Origin: Chitinophagales bacterium
GTDB lineage: Bacteria; Bacteroidota; Bacteroidia; Chitinophagales; Saprospiraceae
Direction of reading: 5' to 3'
Length of the DNA: 48,440 nt
Assembly: GCA_013298955.1 (NCBI GenBank)
Contig: JAAFJT010000030.1
Location: 1-48,440, forward strand
Numbering within the stretch: the first letter of the stretch is position 1; each line of letters starts with the position of its first letter. Below are positions 7,641-17,712 of the stretch, in pieces. The translations under genes and the position numbers were made by a program. The notes under the pieces are model-generated. The model was not told where the DNA came from. It made no database searches and worked only from the letters and a program-made list of their open reading frames with translations.

Positions 7641-10600
7641 CTACGCGCCATGACAATTTTTATATTTCCGCCCGCTTCCGCAAGGACACGACTCATTGCG
7701 CCCTACTTTTGGGTCATTGCGCAAGATAGTCGCCTGTTTTTGAGCGGCTTGTGCATTCGCCGCCGCCGCGCGTTGTTGCTGTTGTTGCAACTCGCGTTCA
7801 CGGCGTTGTGCAGCACGGGCATTGCGTTCTGCTTCTTGTTGCGCTTGGCGTTCTGCCTCCATAATGCGTTCATAATCAGACGGTTGTGGTGGTGCTTGCT
7901 GCATGGAATCAGGCGCTTCAATCAACAACATCCCTTTTGACAAATAGGAAGTCACCCGCATATTGACTTTTTGAATCAACGTTTCAAACAAATTATAAGC
8001 CTCCACTTTGTAAATCACGAGTGGGTCTTTTTGTTCAAAACTCGCGCCTTGTACGGAGTCTTTCAACTCGTCCATATTGCGTAAATGCTCTTTCCACTCA
8101 TCATCAATAATCGCCAAAGTAACTGCTTGTTCGATGTCTTGCACGATAGAATCGCCTTCCGTTGCTACGGCTTGATGCAAATCTGCCGCAATATTCAACG
8201 CCCGAGCGCGTCCATCAGAATACGGAATTGAAATTCTTCTATATCGATGTCCTTCATTTTCAAATACTTGTTGACAAATTGGTAATAACAATTCTTTGAC
8301 TTTTGCAAATTTATGGTCATAGAACGATTGAAATTGTTGTTGAAACAAATCAATCAAACCATCCACCGAACTTGCATTAAATTGCTCTTCCGTGATTTCG
8401 GGATTCATCCCCAAATATTCCCAAGAAGACATCAAAAAATCATTATATTTTCCATTGATTTTCGCATTAGACGCAATCATTTCCGTCATGGAATGGAACA
8501 TTTGATTTAAATCAATCGACAAACGCTCGCCCGACAGCGCGTTGAACCGCTTTTTGTAAATCGCCGCCCGTTGAATATTCATCACATCATCATAATCCAA
8601 CAAGCGTTTCCGCGTCCCGAAATTGTTTTCTTCCACTTTTTTCTGCGCCCGTTCAATGGAACGACTCACCATTTTGTGTTGAATCATCTCGCCTTCGGTG
8701 TGTCCCATTTTGTCCATCAACGCCGCAATCCGTTCAGATTGGAACAAACGCATCAATTGATCCTCCAACGAAACAAAAAATTGAGACGTTCCGGGGTCGC
8801 CTTGACGACCTGCACGACCGCGCAACTGACGATCCACCCGCCGCGATTCGTGTCGTTCCGTACCAATAATCGCCAAACCACCCGCATCTTTCACGCCCGC
8901 GCCGAGTTTAATATCCGTTCCCCGACCTGCCATATTCGTCGCAATCGTCACCGCGCCCGCTTGACCTGCGGCAGTTACGATTTCCGCTTCGCGTTGATGT
9001 TGTTTGGCATTCAAAACATTGTGTTTGATACCGCGCAATTGCAACATCCGACTCAATAATTGTGAAATTTCCACCGTCGTCGTTCCCACCAAAACAGGGC
9101 GACCTGCCGCACTTAATTTGGAAACTTCGTCAATAACCGCATTATATTTTTCACGCGCTGTTTTATAAACTAAATCATCATCATCTTTGCGCGTAATTTT
9201 CCGATTCGTTGGAATCGTTACAACATCCAATTTGTAAATTTGCCACAATTCTTGCGCTTCCGTTTCGGCTGTACCCGTCATGCCCGCGAGTTTGTGGTAC
9301 ATTCGGAAATAATTTTGCAACGTAATCGTCGCATACGTCTGTGTAATATCGCCGACTTTCACATTTTCTTTCGCCTCCAAAGCCTGATGCAACCCATCCG
9401 AATAGCGGCGACCTTCCATCATCCGCCCCGTTTGCTCATCGACAATCTTCACTTCGCCGTCCATCACAACGTATTCTTCATCTTTTTCAAACAACGTATA
9501 GGCTTTCAATAATTGATGAATCGAGTGCAAACGCTGCGATTTAATCGAAAAATCTTGTGCAATCTGCTCTTTTTTAGCCGCTTTTTCTTCAATCGTGAGG
9601 CTTGCGTCTTGCGTGACCTCCATCATCCGCGTCGTAATATCGGGCAAAATGAAAAAATCACGGTCTCCATGTCCTTTTGCCAAAAATTCGGCACCGCGTT
9701 CGGTCAATTCAACGCCTCTATTTTTTTCATCAATCGTAAATAACAACGGTTCATCCGCAATATGCATGTATTTCGATTGCTCCTGCATATAATGATTTTC
9801 CGCTTTTTGCAATTCGACTTTCACGCCTTCCTCCCCCAAAAACTTAATCAACGGACGATATTTTGGCAAAGCGCGGTGCGCCCGCAATAAACTCAATCCT
9901 GCATTTTGCTCCTCAACGCCTTTTTTGCCATCTGCAAACAATTTTTTCGCTTGAATGACAAAACTCGTGGCTAATTTCCGTTGTTCCGCCAACAATTTCT
10001 CGACTTCGGGTTTCAACGCCATATATTCTTGCTCCTCCTGACCGACACTTAATGGACCCGAAATAATCAACGGAGTCCGCGCATCATCAATCAAAACCGA
10101 ATCGACCTCATCCACCACCGCAAAATGATGTTTTCGTTGCACCAATTCGCCCAAATCGTGCGACATATTATCCCGCAAATAGTCAAAACCAAATTCATTA
10201 TTCGTCCCATAAATAATATCTGCCATATAAGCATTGCGCCGCCCTTCCGTATTCGGCTGATGACGGTCGATACAATCCACCGTTAACAACAAAAATTCGT
10301 ATAAAGGCGCGTTCCATTCCGCATCGCGTCGCGCCAAATAATCATTCACCGTTACAATATGCACTCCATCACCCGACAAACCATTCAGATACGAAGGCAG
10401 GGTCGAAACCAAGGTTTTCCCTTCGCCCGTAGCCATTTCCGAGATTTTGCCATCATGCAAAGCCATTCCACCAATCAACTGCACGTCATAGTGAATCATG
10501 TTCCAAGTCACTTCCCCGCCTCCAGCTTGCCAGACATTGCTCCAAATCGCCTTATCGCCGTCCAATTGCACATACGGTTTGCCTTGCGCCGCCAAAGCGC

Positions 10601-11006
10601 GGTCAATATCGGTTGCCGTAACGGTCAATTGCTTATTTTGAGTCAATCGACGCGCCGTTTCCTTGACCACCGCGAAGGCTTCAGGCAACAAAACCCGCAA
10701 AATATCCTCTAAATGCTTATCGCGTTCTTTTTTGAGCGTATCGACTTGCTTGAAAAGCACCTCTTTTTGGACAAAATCAGGGGTTGCTTGCGCTTGCTCA
10801 TTGACATTTTGAATATCTTGATGAATGCCCTCCAAGTGTTCCCGAATGCTTTGACGGAAATCCAATGTTTTATTACGCAAAGCGTCATCGGAAATCGTTT
10901 GATATGTCTGGAAATGCCGATTAACCTCTTTTACAATCGGCAGATATTTTTTCAAATCACGGTCTTGTTTCGACCCGCCGAACAATTTTCTTAAAAAATT
11001 CAACAT
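7641..11006 (-). CDS. secA: Preprotein translocase ATPase SecA
   Basis: SecA drives post-translational export of unfolded preproteins through SecYEG with ATP. From ATG 11006 ([11 protein letters not shown]) it is 1121 residues, the longer form usual in Bacteroidota; an upstream in-frame ATG at 11111 would add 35 unrelated residues. Visible motifs: Walker A '[10 protein letters not shown]', DEAD-like '[20 protein letters not shown]', '[14 protein letters not shown]', the motor segment 'GRGTDIKLG' and '[12 protein letters not shown]'. After a Gln/Ala-rich linker the C-terminus carries the zinc-binding SEC-C tail '[20 protein letters not shown]', which in other bacteria binds SecB and lipid. An ordinary SecB is not in the window; the SecB-like protein at 3555 probably serves the TAC module. 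Divergent from the gene at 11157. Confidence 0.98.
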   Translation of the reverse strand: MLNFLRKLFGGSKQDRDLKKYLPIVKEVNRHFQTYQTISDDALRNKTLDFRQSIREHLEGIHQDIQNVNEQAQATPDFVQKEVLFKQVDTLKKERDKHLEDILRVLLPEAFAVVKETARRLTQNKQLTVTATDIDRALAAQGKPYVQLDGDKAIWSNVWQAGGGEVTWNMIHYDVQLIGGMALHDGKISEMATGEGKTLVSTLPSYLNGLSGDGVHIVTVNDYLARRDAEWNAPLYEFLLLTVDCIDRHQPNTEGRRNAYMADIIYGTNNEFGFDYLRDNMSHDLGELVQRKHHFAVVDEVDSVLIDDARTPLIISGPLSVGQEEQEYMALKPEVEKLLAEQRKLATSFVIQAKKLFADGKKGVEEQNAGLSLLRAHRALPKYRPLIKFLGEEGVKVELQKAENHYMQEQSKYMHIADEPLLFTIDEKNRGVELTERGAEFLAKGHGDRDFFILPDITTRMMEVTQDASLTIEEKAAKKEQIAQDFSIKSQRLHSIHQLLKAYTLFEKDEEYVVMDGEVKIVDEQTGRMMEGRRYSDGLHQALEAKENVKVGDITQTYATITLQNYFRMYHKLAGMTGTAETEAQELWQIYKLDVVTIPTNRKITRKDDDDLVYKTAREKYNAVIDEVSKLSAAGRPVLVGTTTVEISQLLSRMLQLRGIKHNVLNAKQHQREAEIVTAAGQAGAVTIATNMAGRGTDIKLGAGVKDAGGLAIIGTERHESRRVDRQLRGRAGRQGDPGTSQFFVSLEDQLMRLFQSERIAALMDKMGHTEGEMIQHKMVSRSIERAQKKVEENNFGTRKRLLDYDDVMNIQRAAIYKKRFNALSGERLSIDLNQMFHSMTEMIASNAKINGKYNDFLMSSWEYLGMNPEITEEQFNASSVDGLIDLFQQQFQSFYDHKFAKVKELLLPICQQVFENEGHRYRRISIPYSDGRARALNIAADLHQAVATEGDSIVQDIEQAVTLAIIDDEWKEHLRNMDELKDSVQGASFEQKDPLVIYKVEAYNLFETLIQKVNMRVTSYLSKGMLLIEAPDSMQQAPPQPSDYERIMEAERQAQQEAERNARAAQRRERELQQQQQRAAAANAQAAQKQATILRNDPKVGRNESCPCGSGRKYKNCHGA

Positions 11007-11078
11007 GGTAATGTCAGATAGATGATGAAGCGGATATATTTTGATTTGTTTTTTTAACGAAAAACAAATGATAAGGCG

Positions 11079-11097
11079 CAAATATACGGTATATTTG
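11079..11097. promoter_or_regulatory. Overlapping divergent -7 elements forming a palindrome
   Basis: GCAAATATACGGTATATTTGC (11078-11098) reads as TATATTTGC on both strands. The minus-strand copy (11079-11086) would serve secA and the plus-strand copy (11090-11097) the gene at 11157, each with its start about 60-75 nt away. On the minus strand a TTTTG occurs upstream (11105-11101), but the spacer of about 14 nt is short; a second TTTG lies about 22 nt away. Confidence 0.5.
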
Positions 11098-11156
11098 CCG
11101 CAAAACTTCAAAAAGTTACGGTAACAAATTTCTTTCCAACGCTCATTTTAGACAAA

Positions 11157-11879
11157 ATGTCAGTTCAATTTTTTAAATATAAGACAATTTGGCTTTTTTT
11201 AATGCCCCTTTTCACCGATTGTGGACATTCTAAACGCGATATTCGGCAATTCTATTTTCCGTTGAAATCGTTGCAAGAGCCGCTTGTGTATGAATATCGC
11301 TCGACGCAACAGGATAGTCTGCCCTCCTTTTATTGTTACATGCAAACGATGATTCAACACGATAGTGTTTTTTTTATGACTAATACTTACGGCGCAGACT
11401 TTGAAACGTTGCAATTCGACCGCGAATTACAAACGCCACAGGGCATGTTATTAAAATCATTATTTCAATATTTGCCTGATACTGCGGGCAAACGGAGTCA
11501 AAATCAAGTTGAAATCTTATCAGGTAATGCTTTTCCGTACCAAGTGAGGGATTCAAATGGGATTTTTGTTTATAACATATCATGGAAAAATAATATAGAT
11601 TCGACTCAATATAGTATCATTCGCAATCGGCGTTTTGGCGGCGACACGACTTGGACGTTTCAAGGTAAAACCTATCCTGCGATTTGGTTTTACTTGCGCG
11701 AACTCCGCGACCGCGATAACAAGGGTCACACGACTGTTGAATTTATTGGAAAAGAAGTTTTTGCTGAAAATTTGGGCTTAGTTTCCATTCGACGGACGTT
11801 TTCGGGGCGCGTGATTGAATATCAATTGATGGATAAATATAATATGAAAACATTGGAAGATAAATTTCGACAAAAATAG
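11157..11879 (+). CDS. Hypothetical exported or lipoprotein, 240 residues
   Basis: I do not recognise this family. The N-terminus (KYKTIWLFLMPLFTDCGHS) is a hydrophobic stretch ending near a cysteine (about residue 22), so it may be a lipoprotein, although the lipobox is poor (F-T-D-C). The rest is a soluble, aromatic-rich body with many short strands, such as 'YEYRSTQQDSLPSFYCYM' and 'YSIIRNRRFGGDTTWTFQGK'; the latter two-strand style is seen in small Bacteroidota periplasmic or surface proteins. It is divergent from secA and shares a palindromic promoter region with it, and is followed by the ABC ATPase gene after 111 bp. Function unknown. Confidence 0.75.
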   Translation: MSVQFFKYKTIWLFLMPLFTDCGHSKRDIRQFYFPLKSLQEPLVYEYRSTQQDSLPSFYCYMQTMIQHDSVFFMTNTYGADFETLQFDRELQTPQGMLLKSLFQYLPDTAGKRSQNQVEILSGNAFPYQVRDSNGIFVYNISWKNNIDSTQYSIIRNRRFGGDTTWTFQGKTYPAIWFYLRELRDRDNKGHTTVEFIGKEVFAENLGLVSIRRTFSGRVIEYQLMDKYNMKTLEDKFRQK

Positions 11880-11965
11880 GTTTAACTCCTATTTCGGAAA
11901 CCTTGTTTAGTCGAATTTTAACGCGATTTTGACATAAAACCTTGTTTTTCAACTTTTAAAAGAGC

Positions 11966-11973
11966 TATTTTTG
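11966..11973 (+). promoter_or_regulatory. -7 promoter element of the ABC ATPase gene
   Basis: TATTTTTG with a TTG (11942-11944) about 21 nt upstream fits the Bacteroidota promoter. The ATG at 11991 lies only about 12 nt past the likely start site, so the mRNA leader would be very short. Confidence 0.5.
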
Positions 11974-11990
11974 TTTCAAAAATCAAGAAG

Positions 11991-12896
11991 ATGTCCAAAA
12001 ATATATTAGAAATTCAAGATGTCGTAAAGGCTTACGACAAATATATCGCTGTTGATAAAATTCGTTTTGACATGCCCGAAGGTTGTATTTTTGGGATGTT
12101 GGGTCCGAATGGGGCGGGCAAAAGCTCCTTAATTCGGATGATAACAACAATTACACGTCCTGATTCGGGCAAAATTTACTTTGATGGGGAGCTTTTAAAC
12201 GAATCGCATCCCACTCGAATCGGTTACATGCCTGAAGAACGCGGGCTTTACAAAACGATGAAAGTCGGTGAACACCTTCTTTATCTGGCGCAACTCAAAG
12301 GCATGAAACGCGCTGATGCCCTATCCGAATTGAAAAAATGGTTTAATAAATTAGATATTTTGAGTTGGTGGGACAAAAAAGTGGAAGAATTGTCGAAAGG
12401 CATGCAGCAAAAAATACAATTTGTGGCAACTATCATTCACCGTCCTCAATTGTTGATTCTCGACGAACCTTTTTCTGGACTTGACCCTATCAATGCCGAA
12501 TTATTGAAAAATGAGATTGATGCGTTGCATCATCAAGGCACAAGTATTATTTTTTCGACGCATCGGATGGAACAAGTAGAGGAGATTTGTGACCGCATTA
12601 TCCTCATCAATAAAGGACGTAATGTATTGGAAGGCAGTGTAAAAGATATTAAAAATAAGTTTAAAGAAAATTTATTTGAAATACAATACGAAGGTATTTT
12701 GCCGACCGATTTAAATTCCCGCGCACAAGTCACAAAACAAACAGCAAATTGTTTAACGGTTCAATTGACAACGGATAAAGATTCAAATATTTTATTGCAA
12801 TATTTGATGCAAAATGGGGTTTATATCACCGCTTTCCGCGAAATTTTACCTTCTTTGAATGAGATTTTCATCAAACAGGTGGGCGATACGAATTGA
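11991..12896 (+). CDS. ABC transporter ATP-binding protein (NatA/CcmA-like)
   Basis: 301-residue ATPase subunit of an ABC transporter, probably an exporter of the NatA/DrrA type. Motifs in order: Walker A 'GPNGAGKSS' (about residue 39), the Q-loop region with 'YMPEERGLYKTM', the signature 'LSKGMQQK' (LSGGQ-like), Walker B 'LLILDEPFSGLDP', and the H-loop 'FSTHRM'. 'PEERGLY' and the extra ~75-residue C-terminal domain (DUF4162-like) fit this subfamily. The membrane subunit that normally follows directly is missing: the next gene is the cyclase protein. The permease must lie elsewhere or the gene was separated from it. Confidence 0.9.
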   Translation: MSKNILEIQDVVKAYDKYIAVDKIRFDMPEGCIFGMLGPNGAGKSSLIRMITTITRPDSGKIYFDGELLNESHPTRIGYMPEERGLYKTMKVGEHLLYLAQLKGMKRADALSELKKWFNKLDILSWWDKKVEELSKGMQQKIQFVATIIHRPQLLILDEPFSGLDPINAELLKNEIDALHHQGTSIIFSTHRMEQVEEICDRIILINKGRNVLEGSVKDIKNKFKENLFEIQYEGILPTDLNSRAQVTKQTANCLTVQLTTDKDSNILLQYLMQNGVYITAFREILPSLNEIFIKQVGDTN

Positions 12897-12919
12897 AATG
12901 CAAGTAAAATTAAAAGTAT

Positions 12920-12927
12920 TATTTTTG
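12920..12927 (+). promoter_or_regulatory. -7 promoter element of the cyclase gene
   Basis: TATTTTTG, about 70 nt before the ATG at 12998, with a TTG at 12893-12895 about 24 nt upstream. It fits the Bacteroidota consensus and suggests that the cyclase gene is not co-transcribed with the ABC gene only. Confidence 0.4.
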
Positions 12928-12997
12928 TGATTCCAATCGTTTACCCATTCATTTTTTCAAAAATAATTCAAATTTGACCTTGCAAACCGATAATTCT

Positions 12998-15900
12998 ATG
13001 CCTTTCATCGATGCGCAATGCGCACAAGGCACACGTCATGGACAATTTACAGCAAATACGATGTTTACGGATATTTCTGGTTTCACGGCTTTGACGGCGC
13101 AACTCATGCGGCAAGGCAAGGAAGGGGCAGAGATTTTATCTCATATTTTGAATGCGATTTTCGGTTCTTTGGTACAAATTGTTTATGATTCGGGTGGATT
13201 TATTCCACATTTTGCAGGGGACGCGTTCATGTCGATTTTCCCAAATGAAACAAATAGTAGCGAAACTGTTTTAGAAACCGCCTTTAAAATCCGTCGTTTT
13301 TTTGAAGAAAATCCTGTTCAAACCACTCGTTTTGGCAATTTTCGGGTCAAAGTGCGGATTGGCTTATCGTTTGGCAAGGTCGAATGGAGTTTGACCAAAC
13401 AAAATGTGGTTTGGTTTCGCGGTCAAGCGATTGATGACGCTGCCACCGCACAACGCGCTGCACAACCACATGAACTTTTGGCAGACGCGCTTTTCAGAAA
13501 ACAGTTTGATAATTATGAATTGCGTTACACGATACAGGAAGCGCGGTGGCTGTTGCGAGCATTGAACACGGCTCCGAAAACGGCGCAAATCCCTTTGATT
13601 TCTAAGCATCAATCTGAATTTAGACAAGCGATTGCGGTTTTTATTTTGGTTGAAGAAAATGCTGAACTCCTTGATTATCAACGATTTAATCTTTTTGCCG
13701 AAACAGTTATGGAGCATTTTCAACAATTTTCGGGTTATTTCAAAGAAATTGATTTTGGGGATAAAGGCGCGTTATTGGTTGGTTTTTTTGGCGCACCTGT
13801 GGCGTTTGAAAATGATGAAATGCGGGCATTAGAATTTGCATTGAGTTTGAAAACGGAGTTGACAAGTCTGCCGAATCATCATTTCAAGTTTAAAATTGGG
13901 ATGACGACAGGGCTTGCCTATGCGGGCGAAGTGGGCGGTGTTGCCCGCCGACAATATGCGATTGCAGGTAAATCGGTGAATCTTGCTGCCCGTATCGTGC
14001 AGAATGCCGCTTGGGGCGAAATCGTCACAGATGCGCAAATCGCTAAAAATCAACAGTTTTTATTTGAAAAAAAATCCACGATTCAATATAAAGGCTTTGC
14101 TGAAACCACTCCTATTTATCAACTTTTGCGGCGCGGCACTTCGGAAAATAACGCTTTTAGCAATGAAATCGGCAAGATGGTAGGGCGGGATATGGAATTG
14201 AAACGGCTCTATTCGATGGTTGAAAACGCGTTTCAAACAAAACAAGGTTGTGTGGGAGCGATTTTTGGAGAGGCGGGCGCGGGCAAAAGTCGTTTGGTTT
14301 TTGAATTAAAAAAACAAATTTTAATTCATTCTAAAAATGATAAAAAAAATATTATTTGGTTCATTTGTCCCTGTGACCGCATTTTGAGGAAACCGTTTAA
14401 TCCATTTATTTATGGTTTAAAAATTTATTTTAAACAATCCGTTGAATATTCAACACTTGAAAATCGGGTTCGATTTGATAAAAAATTCAAAACCATTGGT
14501 TTACAAATACAACATAATCCAACTTCGTTTCATTCATGGCAACAAATTGAATCCATTTTGGCGGCTTTAATGGGTTTGCCTGTTGCGGCGGATAGTTTGT
14601 GGGAACGCTTAGACGCGAAAGGGCGCAATGATAATACGTTGTCGGCTTTCAATTTATTTTTTGAAATTTTGTCGCAATTACAAACGATTTGTGTCGAATT
14701 GGAAGATGCACATTGGGCAGATGCGGCAACCATTTCTTTTTTACAACATTTTGTGCCGAATTTGGTTGAAAATCCAATTGCGCTGTTGATTACAGCGCGT
14801 TTTTCAGATGAGGGTTTAAAAGAATATTCGGTCAAACCCGATTTTTTAAAACAAAATAAGGTTTTATACGATGAAGTCGAATTAAAATTATTAGAACCCA
14901 ATAGCACTTTGCAACTCATTGAAACGCAATTGAAAGGAACCGCACATCCCGATTTAGCTGCCTTATTGCAACGTGTAGCAAATGGAAATCCATTTTATGT
15001 AGAACAAATGTTGGCGTATTTCAAAGAAAACAATTTGTTGCAAAAGCCAACCGAAAATCAACCGTTTTGGCAGTTGCAATCGGGGCGTTTTAAGTCGGAT
15101 GATTGGAAAATAGTAGCAGGGGAATCCATTCAAGCTATTCTGACAGCTCGCATTGACCGCCTTACAGACCGTGTAAAAGAAACGGTAAAAGCGGCTGCGG
15201 TCATCGGGCGCGAGTTTGAATTGCCCATTTTGAATGAAGTTATGCTATTACAACAATATGTACACGTATCAGAACGCGATAAAAAAGTTAAAAATGCCCT
15301 TGATTTGCGCGAATATGTCAAAAATGCAGAAAAAGGACAGATTTGGCGCACGATAGATGAAGTTCGTTATATTTTTCGACACACGTTGTTGCGAGAGGCA
15401 GTGTATGAGATGCAATTGAAAAATCGGGTTCGACAATTGCATGGTTTGATTGCGAAAGCGATACAAAAAGTTTATAAAGAAACGGTTGAAGAACGCTGTA
15501 TTGACCTTGCTTTTCATTACGAACAGGCGGAAGAAAAGCAAAATGCCTTGTTTTTTTTGCGCAAAGCTGCCAATCAAGCCCGTTTGCGCTTTCAAAATCA
15601 AGCAGCTTTAGATTTTTACGACCGACAATTAAAATGGTTGAATGAGCCTTCCGAACAAATCGAATCTGCCCAAGTTTTGTTGGAAAAAGGAGCGATTTTG
15701 CAATTGACGGGCAAGTGGCAAGATGCGGCGATTCATTTTTATGAGGCACTCGACCGCGCCGAAACTGCCAATCACGCCGCATTGAAGGCGGATAGCATTG
15801 GCGCAATTGGTCAATTGGAGATGTTAAAAGGCAATTATCGTCCTGCCAAAACTTGCCTTGAAACGGCTTTGCAATTATTAGAAAATACAAAAAATATTGA

Positions 15901-16738
15901 TTATCAATTAGATACGCATTTTAATAATCCAAAATCAGCCCTCATCTTAGGGCATCTTGGCAACCTCTATTTCCGACAAGGTGGTTATGAAGCTGCTGAA
16001 AAAGCGTTTTTAAAAAGCATTCAATTATTCCAATTTTATGCACCCATTTTGGGGCGAGTTGCACCTCAAATTGTTTCAAATCTTGGTTTAACGTATATGA
16101 ATCAAGGCAACTATGAAGCAGGCGTTTTAGCGCAAAAAAAGGCTTTGCAAGAGTGCGAACAAGCAGGCGATACACCCGGAAAAGCAATTTTGAGCATTAA
16201 TATCGGCATTGTTTTTTCAGAACAAGGCAATGGAGATGCCGCTTTAAAATACTTTGAACAAGGATTAGATTTAGCTAAACAATTGAATAACAAGCAATTA
16301 GTATCCATTGTCGTCGGCTGTATTGGGAATGTGTATCGGATTAAAGGCGAATTGGATAAAGCCGCCACTTTTTTGGAGGAAGACATCCGACTCACCCGCG
16401 AACTCGGCGACCGACAGGGGATTTCAATAGCCTGTGAATTATTGGGCAGACTGCATTTGACTCGGCAGGAATTGGATATTGCGTATGAATATTTGGAGCA
16501 AAGTCTATTGTTGAGTCGGGCGTTGAGTTATCAAAAAGGGATTGCGAAAGCCTTACATGGATTGGGCGAAATCCTCTTTTTAGAAAAAAAATGGGATAAA
16601 GCGATTGAATATTTAAATGAAGCGATAGAAATTAGTAAAAAAATCAATAATAAATTGATTTCAGGACAATGTTTCACCTTGCAGGCAGCAGCACAATGGG
16701 CAAAAAACGGTTATTTGAACCAAGAATCAGGGATTTAA
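12998..16738 (+). CDS. Tandem class III nucleotide cyclase-AAA ATPase-TPR protein, sAC-like
   Basis: 1246 residues from ATG 12998; a TTG 24 nt upstream is an alternative. The order is: cyclase domain C1 (about 18-190) with both metal aspartates (D25 in 'MFTDISGFT', D75 in 'HFAGDAFMSIF'); cyclase domain C2 (about 210-390), lacking these aspartates but keeping 'GKSVNLAARIV', the transition-state Asn and Arg; a STAND/AAA-type ATPase with Walker A 'GEAGAGKSR' (about 424) and an 'LEDAHWAD' Walker B-like site; then TPR repeats from about 830 to the end. C1 has 'IDDAATAQRAA' where Asn-Arg would be. One composite active site between C1 and C2 is therefore expected, as in animal soluble adenylyl cyclase. 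It probably makes cAMP in the cytosol in response to protein or ligand binding; product and signal are inferred. A Crp/Fnr-like gene follows. Confidence 0.88.
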   Translation: MPFIDAQCAQGTRHGQFTANTMFTDISGFTALTAQLMRQGKEGAEILSHILNAIFGSLVQIVYDSGGFIPHFAGDAFMSIFPNETNSSETVLETAFKIRRFFEENPVQTTRFGNFRVKVRIGLSFGKVEWSLTKQNVVWFRGQAIDDAATAQRAAQPHELLADALFRKQFDNYELRYTIQEARWLLRALNTAPKTAQIPLISKHQSEFRQAIAVFILVEENAELLDYQRFNLFAETVMEHFQQFSGYFKEIDFGDKGALLVGFFGAPVAFENDEMRALEFALSLKTELTSLPNHHFKFKIGMTTGLAYAGEVGGVARRQYAIAGKSVNLAARIVQNAAWGEIVTDAQIAKNQQFLFEKKSTIQYKGFAETTPIYQLLRRGTSENNAFSNEIGKMVGRDMELKRLYSMVENAFQTKQGCVGAIFGEAGAGKSRLVFELKKQILIHSKNDKKNIIWFICPCDRILRKPFNPFIYGLKIYFKQSVEYSTLENRVRFDKKFKTIGLQIQHNPTSFHSWQQIESILAALMGLPVAADSLWERLDAKGRNDNTLSAFNLFFEILSQLQTICVELEDAHWADAATISFLQHFVPNLVENPIALLITARFSDEGLKEYSVKPDFLKQNKVLYDEVELKLLEPNSTLQLIETQLKGTAHPDLAALLQRVANGNPFYVEQMLAYFKENNLLQKPTENQPFWQLQSGRFKSDDWKIVAGESIQAILTARIDRLTDRVKETVKAAAVIGREFELPILNEVMLLQQYVHVSERDKKVKNALDLREYVKNAEKGQIWRTIDEVRYIFRHTLLREAVYEMQLKNRVRQLHGLIAKAIQKVYKETVEERCIDLAFHYEQAEEKQNALFFLRKAANQARLRFQNQAALDFYDRQLKWLNEPSEQIESAQVLLEKGAILQLTGKWQDAAIHFYEALDRAETANHAALKADSIGAIGQLEMLKGNYRPAKTCLETALQLLENTKNIDYQLDTHFNNPKSALILGHLGNLYFRQGGYEAAEKAFLKSIQLFQFYAPILGRVAPQIVSNLGLTYMNQGNYEAGVLAQKKALQECEQAGDTPGKAILSINIGIVFSEQGNGDAALKYFEQGLDLAKQLNNKQLVSIVVGCIGNVYRIKGELDKAATFLEEDIRLTRELGDRQGISIACELLGRLHLTRQELDIAYEYLEQSLLLSRALSYQKGIAKALHGLGEILFLEKKWDKAIEYLNEAIEISKKINNKLISGQCFTLQAAAQWAKNGYLNQESGI

Positions 16739-16746
16739 AAAAGGTC

Positions 16747-16799
16747 GGAGTCGGAAAATATATTTCCGACGAATTATGAGCAATCATTTTTCCGACTCC
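16747..16799. terminator. Hairpin downstream of the cyclase gene
   Basis: GGAGTCGGAAAA (16747-16758) and TTTTCCGACTCC (16788-16799) form a 12-bp stem, with a second possible hairpin (TCGGAAAATATATTTCCGA) inside. It lies 9 bp after the stop codon at 16738 and is a probable terminator. Confidence 0.6.
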
Positions 16800-16932
16800 T
16801 AAGCATGTTGAAGGATTCATTTGGTTAATTTTCCGCCAAAAAATGATATAACTATTGAACTACTTTTATCCTAAAAGAGTTTTAATAGTATATTATTATA
16901 ACGAATCATTTTTCAAAATCATCCTTTACCTA

Positions 16933-17502
16933 ATGTACGAAAACTTTAAAGCATACTTAAATCGCTACATCTCTATCAGCGAAAACGATTGGCAGCTGAT
17001 TAAATCAAAACTTTATACTGATAAAGCACATAAAGGAAAAATTATATTGTATATTAATGAGGTTTGTCAAAATACTTATTTTATAGCAGAAGGTTCTATG
17101 CGAACTTTTTACATCCAAGAAAACGGCAATGAAGCTACTCGTTTGATTCTTTTTGAAAACGAAACGATGGCTGCCTTATCCAGTTTTATCAATCAGCAAC
17201 CTTCTGAAGAGGCTTTGCAAGCCTTAGAAAATTGTCATTTATTGCGCATGTCCAGACAAGATTTTTATGAATTGTTGCAATTAATTCCAAAATGGGAGAC
17301 CTATTTTCGCATGCGATTGGAAGCAGCGCAGGTTTTAAACACTTGGCGCATGGAAAGTTTTTTGCGCATGGATGCTAAAAATCGTTATCTGCACCTTTTA
17401 CAAAACAAGCCTGAAATGATTCAGCGACTGCCAAATCACATTATTGCATCTTATTTGGGTATTACACAGGAAAGTTTAAGCAGAATTAAGGCTAAAAAAT
17501 AA
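16933..17502 (+). CDS. Crp/Fnr-like transcriptional regulator
   Basis: 190 residues from ATG 16933 (MYENFKAYLNRYISI); a TTG at 16855 would add 26 hydrophobic residues and is unlikely. It has an N-terminal cyclic-nucleotide-binding-like beta roll ('GKIILYINEVCQNTYFIAEG', 'MRTFYIQENGNEATRLILF'), a long dimer helix and a short C-terminal helix-turn-helix ('IASYLGITQESLSRIKAKK'). The phosphate-binding Arg/Ser of true cAMP receptors is not evident, as in most Bacteroidota members, so cAMP may not be its ligand. It lies right after the cyclase protein, but a terminator-like hairpin separates the two. Its target genes are not shown by the sequence. Confidence 0.88.
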   Translation: MYENFKAYLNRYISISENDWQLIKSKLYTDKAHKGKIILYINEVCQNTYFIAEGSMRTFYIQENGNEATRLILFENETMAALSSFINQQPSEEALQALENCHLLRMSRQDFYELLQLIPKWETYFRMRLEAAQVLNTWRMESFLRMDAKNRYLHLLQNKPEMIQRLPNHIIASYLGITQESLSRIKAKK

Positions 17503-17666
17503 TATTTTTTATCATATGTCAATAAATATTATGTAAAATATTGATATTTTTGCAACTTAAAGATATTTATCTTTTTATTTTTAAAAAGATGTTCCAAAAA
17601 TGCTGCCTTCAGCCCAACAACAAATAACACATTTTTAACTTAATTTCTATTTTTTTAAACGAGTGT

Positions 17667-17708
17667 CGTACTACGCAAATATCTTGCGTAGTACGCAATT
17701 TATCTTTG
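17667..17708 (+). promoter_or_regulatory. Promoter with overlapping operator-like palindrome
   Basis: CGTACTACGCAA (17667-17678) and TTGCGTAGTACG (17684-17695) form a 12-bp inverted repeat directly upstream of TATCTTTGC (17701-17709), a -7 element. The palindrome covers the -33 region, a good position for an operator. It would drive rightward transcription of the region 17713-17855. Confidence 0.5.
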
Positions 17709-17712
17709 CACC

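Noticed and set aside
7349-7729. ORFs on both strands through the repeat block
   Set aside because: They run across the 127-bp duplication and the R2 palindrome and would just be translated repeats.
7641-11111. Longer SecA start at 11111
   Set aside because: The extra 35 residues lack family similarity and would start upstream of the -7 promoter element.
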